In this document: in pieces, positions 63,401-64,000 of the stretch
Layout of the letters: each line of letters starts with the position of its first letter
How positions within the stretch are numbered: position 1 is the stretch's first letter
Assembly (NCBI GenBank): GCA_030562195.1
Contig: JAUJPP010000003.1
Coordinates: 12,121,398-12,185,397, forward strand
Source of the DNA: Nipponacmea schrenckii
Taxonomy: Eukaryota > Mollusca > Gastropoda > Lottiidae
Direction: 5' to 3'
Length of the DNA: 64,000 nt
The notes under the pieces: generated by a model
Told to the model about the DNA's origin: nothing
Database searches by the model: none
Seen by the model: the letters and a program-made list of their open reading frames with translations, nothing else
Program-made: the position numbers and the translations under genes

Positions 63401-64000
63401 TATATTTGAGTTATTGCCCTTGACTTAGTCCAAACTCATGAGTATTAGCTAGTAAATACTATAGAGACTAGGTTTCATCTGATTTGAATCAAATTTGGTG
63501 TGAACATTATATTGATGAGAACTTGAATTAGACCTAAATAATGTTGGAATTTCTGCCTGTGTTAAAACAGAAAATATATTTTAAAGTGGGCGTATCTTGC
63601 TAGGCAACCACTTGTAAATTTTCTGAAAAGTTTTAATTTGAAAATAATTGTCTATTGGATTATTCAGTTCGATCAAAAAAGCTGATAAATGATCACTGTA
63701 TATTAATGATGGCATTCATTATTCAATACTTTCTGAACTATTTGTGGTTTTTTTCAGCAACTCTTAATGCTTTGGGAGTTCAAAATTTGGGTTTAAGTCA
63801 GTTTGCCTCAGCAACTAGTCAAAGTCCAGCAAGTGTATCAGGTTAGTTTTTAAGACATATTTTATAAAAACATTAGTAGATTTTAAAATGTTAACATTGA
63901 TTTATTGATTTATTATGCTTTGATTCTAATTTTCATACATTACTCATTTCAATGCAGCATTACATGGAAAAGTGACCCATTTTGGTGAGACCATGTTCAA
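54326..64000 (+). CDS. CELF: CELF1/2-type (Bruno-like) RNA-binding protein, 3' part outside window
   Basis: This is an RNA-binding protein of the CUGBP/Elav-like family. Family members bind GU-rich RNA and control alternative splicing, translation and mRNA decay in nucleus and cytoplasm. Twelve coding exons joined in frame give about 357 residues. RRM1 is about 15-98 (RNP2 MFIGQI 17-22, RNP1 KGCCFVTY 56-63). RRM2 is about 109-190 (RNP2 LFVGML 112-117, RNP1 RGCAFITY 150-157). A linker rich in A, L, N, Q and S follows. The signatures [34 protein letters not shown] and LGPQYLALLQQ place it with CELF1/2 rather than CELF3-6. RRM3 must lie to the right. The start follows AACAATGAA, 4 nt after the acceptor. 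Exons: 54326-54494, 54751-54833, 55062-55110, 55642-55791, 56019-56098, 56334-56471, 56719-56752, 57175-57246, 57599-57694, 62344-62418, 63758-63841, 63958-end. It is incomplete at the right edge. Confidence 0.97.
54751..54833 (+). CDS. CELF: CELF coding exon 2 (residues 57-84)
   Basis: The acceptor TGCTTTTTAG ends at 54750 and the donor GTAAGTA starts at 54834 (phase 0 out). It encodes [20 protein letters not shown] and onward, the RNP1 motif and the second helix of RRM1. Confidence 0.97.
55062..55110 (+). CDS. CELF: CELF coding exon 3 (residues 85-100)
   Basis: A 49-nt exon between TTGTTTTATAG and GTAAGC. It encodes [16 protein letters not shown], the nearly invariant end of RRM1 in CELF1/2 proteins. 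Confidence 0.97.
55642..55791 (+). CDS. CELF: CELF coding exon 4 (residues 101-150)
   Basis: A 150-nt exon, phase 1-1, between ATCAATCAG and GTATGT. It encodes the inter-RRM spacer and RRM2 up to GQSR, including RNP2 LFVGML. Confidence 0.97.
56019..56098 (+). CDS. CELF: CELF coding exon 5 (residues 151-177)
   Basis: An 80-nt exon between ATAATTATAG and GTAAGATC. It encodes RNP1 of RRM2 (GCAFITY) and the following helix to HHSQTME. Confidence 0.97.
56334..56471 (+). CDS. CELF: CELF coding exon 6 (residues 178-223)
   Basis: A 138-nt exon, phase 0-0, between AATTATTTTAG and GTAAGTGA. It encodes the end of RRM2 ([15 protein letters not shown]) and the first linker part, ending GALGPQYLA. Confidence 0.97.
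56719..56752 (+). CDS. CELF: CELF coding exon 7 (residues 224-234, microexon)
   Basis: A 34-nt exon between TTTGTTTCAG and GTAAGATT encoding [11 protein letters not shown]. It changes phase from 0 to 1, so its skipping would break the frame. It is therefore probably constitutive. Confidence 0.95.
57175..57246 (+). CDS. CELF: CELF coding exon 8 (residues 235-258)
   Basis: A 72-nt exon, phase 1-1, between GATTTTATAG and GTAATT. It encodes [20 protein letters not shown] and four more residues. The frame stays open into the intron for about 150 nt, which is the source of a longer apparent ORF there. Confidence 0.95.
57599..57694 (+). CDS. CELF: CELF coding exon 9 (residues 259-290)
   Basis: A 96-nt exon, phase 1-1, between ATGCTATAG and GTATCA. 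It encodes [11 protein letters not shown] followed by an S/N-rich stretch ending NLNNHSS. Confidence 0.93.
58330..59950. mobile_element. inverted-repeat element in CELF intron 9
   Basis: The segment 58635-58669 is the reverse complement of 59750-59784 (34 of 35). The shared core is CAGACAATTTACTTTG and GTAAAACAGACAA. Inside each arm lie AT-rich TTATTTATT words next to GCGC-rich words (GGAGCGCGGGG, GACGCGCGCGC), also mirrored but diverged. The left side carries a CRE-like TGACGTCA (58506) and a YY1-like GCCGCCATTG. ACTTCCGGTTTTT occurs at about 59170 and 59573. Outer borders are uncertain, and no transposase frame is seen. Confidence 0.5.
59998..61595 (+). mobile_element. satellite-carrying element, copy B (CELF intron 9)
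   Basis: It starts TTATACGCCCACATGAAAAT and GTGGGTCAAG, with CCCACAT/ATGTGGG forming a hairpin. About nine units follow. The first six are very similar, with a 160-161-bp period: the word TCTCGG near 60181, 60341, 60475, 60635, 60796 and 60958, one unit being about 26 bp short. Each contains GAGTTATTGCCCTTGACTTA and GGTATACATGTATATATTGA. Later units diverge. It ends CCAGTGGGCGTATGTTACC followed by TTGCCTGGCAAGCTATC. The 160-bp core repeat length recalls bivalve pearl/BIV160-type elements, but homology was not tested. Confidence 0.85.
62344..62418 (+). CDS. CELF: CELF coding exon 10 (residues 291-315)
   Basis: A 75-nt exon, phase 1-1, between GGATTTTTTCAG and GTTTGT. It encodes [20 protein letters not shown] and five more residues. 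The repeat of [15 protein letters not shown] text between exons 8, 9 and 10 suggests the linker exons arose by duplication. Confidence 0.93.
62440..63610 (+). mobile_element. satellite-carrying element, copy D (CELF intron 10)
   Basis: It starts TTTTATAGATCCACCTGTCC with a (TCCG)n run (62457-62490). It continues in about six units with a period near 161 bp (AGATCTCGGA at about 62571 and 62732), each with GTTATTGCCCTTGACTTAG. It ends AAGTGGGCGTATCTTGCTAGGCA (63585-63607). The initial TATACGCCC hairpin seen in A and B is degraded here. Confidence 0.8.
62457..62492. repeat. (TCCG)n microsatellite at the start of copy D
   Basis: About eight GTCC/TCCG units with one GTTGGTCC interruption. It corresponds in position to the GACA run of copy A read on the opposite strand. 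Confidence 0.9.
63758..63841 (+). CDS. CELF: CELF coding exon 11 (residues 316-343)
   Basis: An 84-nt exon, phase 1-1, between TTTTTTTCAG and GTTAGT. It encodes [20 protein letters not shown] and eight more linker residues ending ASVS. Confidence 0.93.
63958..64000 (+). CDS. CELF: CELF coding exon 12 (right end open), possibly a 27-nt microexon
   Basis: The acceptor TTTCAATGCAG ends at 63957 and the frame continues [14 protein letters not shown] to the window edge. An internal donor, TTTTGGTGAGAC, would end the exon at 63984. That would give a 27-nt, phase 1-1 microexon encoding ALHGKVTHF. The window alone does not decide between the two. Confidence 0.65.

Noticed and set aside
1..64000. CRISPR array, operon or other prokaryotic system
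   Set aside because: The tandem arrays have no repeat-spacer regularity, the only certain gene has GT-AG introns, and no prokaryotic gene layout is present.

Overview
The window looks like a piece of a lophotrochozoan, most probably molluscan, nuclear genome. It is strongly AT-rich, gene-poor and intron-rich, and dense in tandem repeats, miniature inverted-repeat elements and satellite-carrying elements. The organism assignment is an inference from style and from the one recognisable gene. No prokaryotic, organellar or viral gene organisation is visible.

One gene is certain. A CELF1/2-type (Bruno-like) RNA-binding protein gene runs on the + strand from about 54.3 kb past the right edge. Twelve coding exons were read by hand. 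They give RRM1, RRM2 and most of the low-complexity linker (about 357 residues); RRM3 lies beyond the window. All introns are GT-AG and every junction keeps frame. The linker exons are all phase 1-1, so each can be skipped without a frameshift. A likely promoter and non-coding first exon lie near 50.6-50.76 kb, where ZNF143-like and YY1-like motifs sit about 20 bp apart.

Layout. 0-5 kb: little, then a TTAA-flanked piggyBac-type MITE and a second relative split by a foldback element with a tRNA-like core. 5-31 kb: mostly unassigned AT-rich DNA, with one fragment of a dispersed repeat, a satellite-carrying element (12.9-13.9 kb), two minisatellites, a near-perfect hairpin at 15.0 kb, and a possible terminal coding exon at 17.7 kb. 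31.7-33.0 kb: an inverted pair of coding-like segments around another TTAA MITE. 35.3-35.9 kb: a foldback MITE rich in TGCGTG/CACGCA. 40.9-47.4 kb: repeats inserted into repeats, including a 1.6-kb satellite of about 21-nt units, a perfect 89-bp-arm palindrome and a second satellite-carrying element. 49.5-51.5 kb: a stretch enriched for AGGCCT/TAGGCC words around the putative promoter. 54.3-64 kb: the CELF gene, whose introns 9 and 10 carry two more satellite-carrying elements.

The best candidate for something under-described is the satellite-carrying family, with four copies in 64 kb. One end carries a TATACGCCCAC hairpin followed by GACA/TCCG microsatellite, the body is about 160-bp tandem units containing GAGTTATTGCCCTTGACTTA, and the other end is GTGGGCGTAT followed by TTGCCTGGCAA. 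Next most interesting are the inverted coding-like duplication at 31.7/32.9 kb and the run of symmetric linker exons, possibly ending in a 27-nt microexon.
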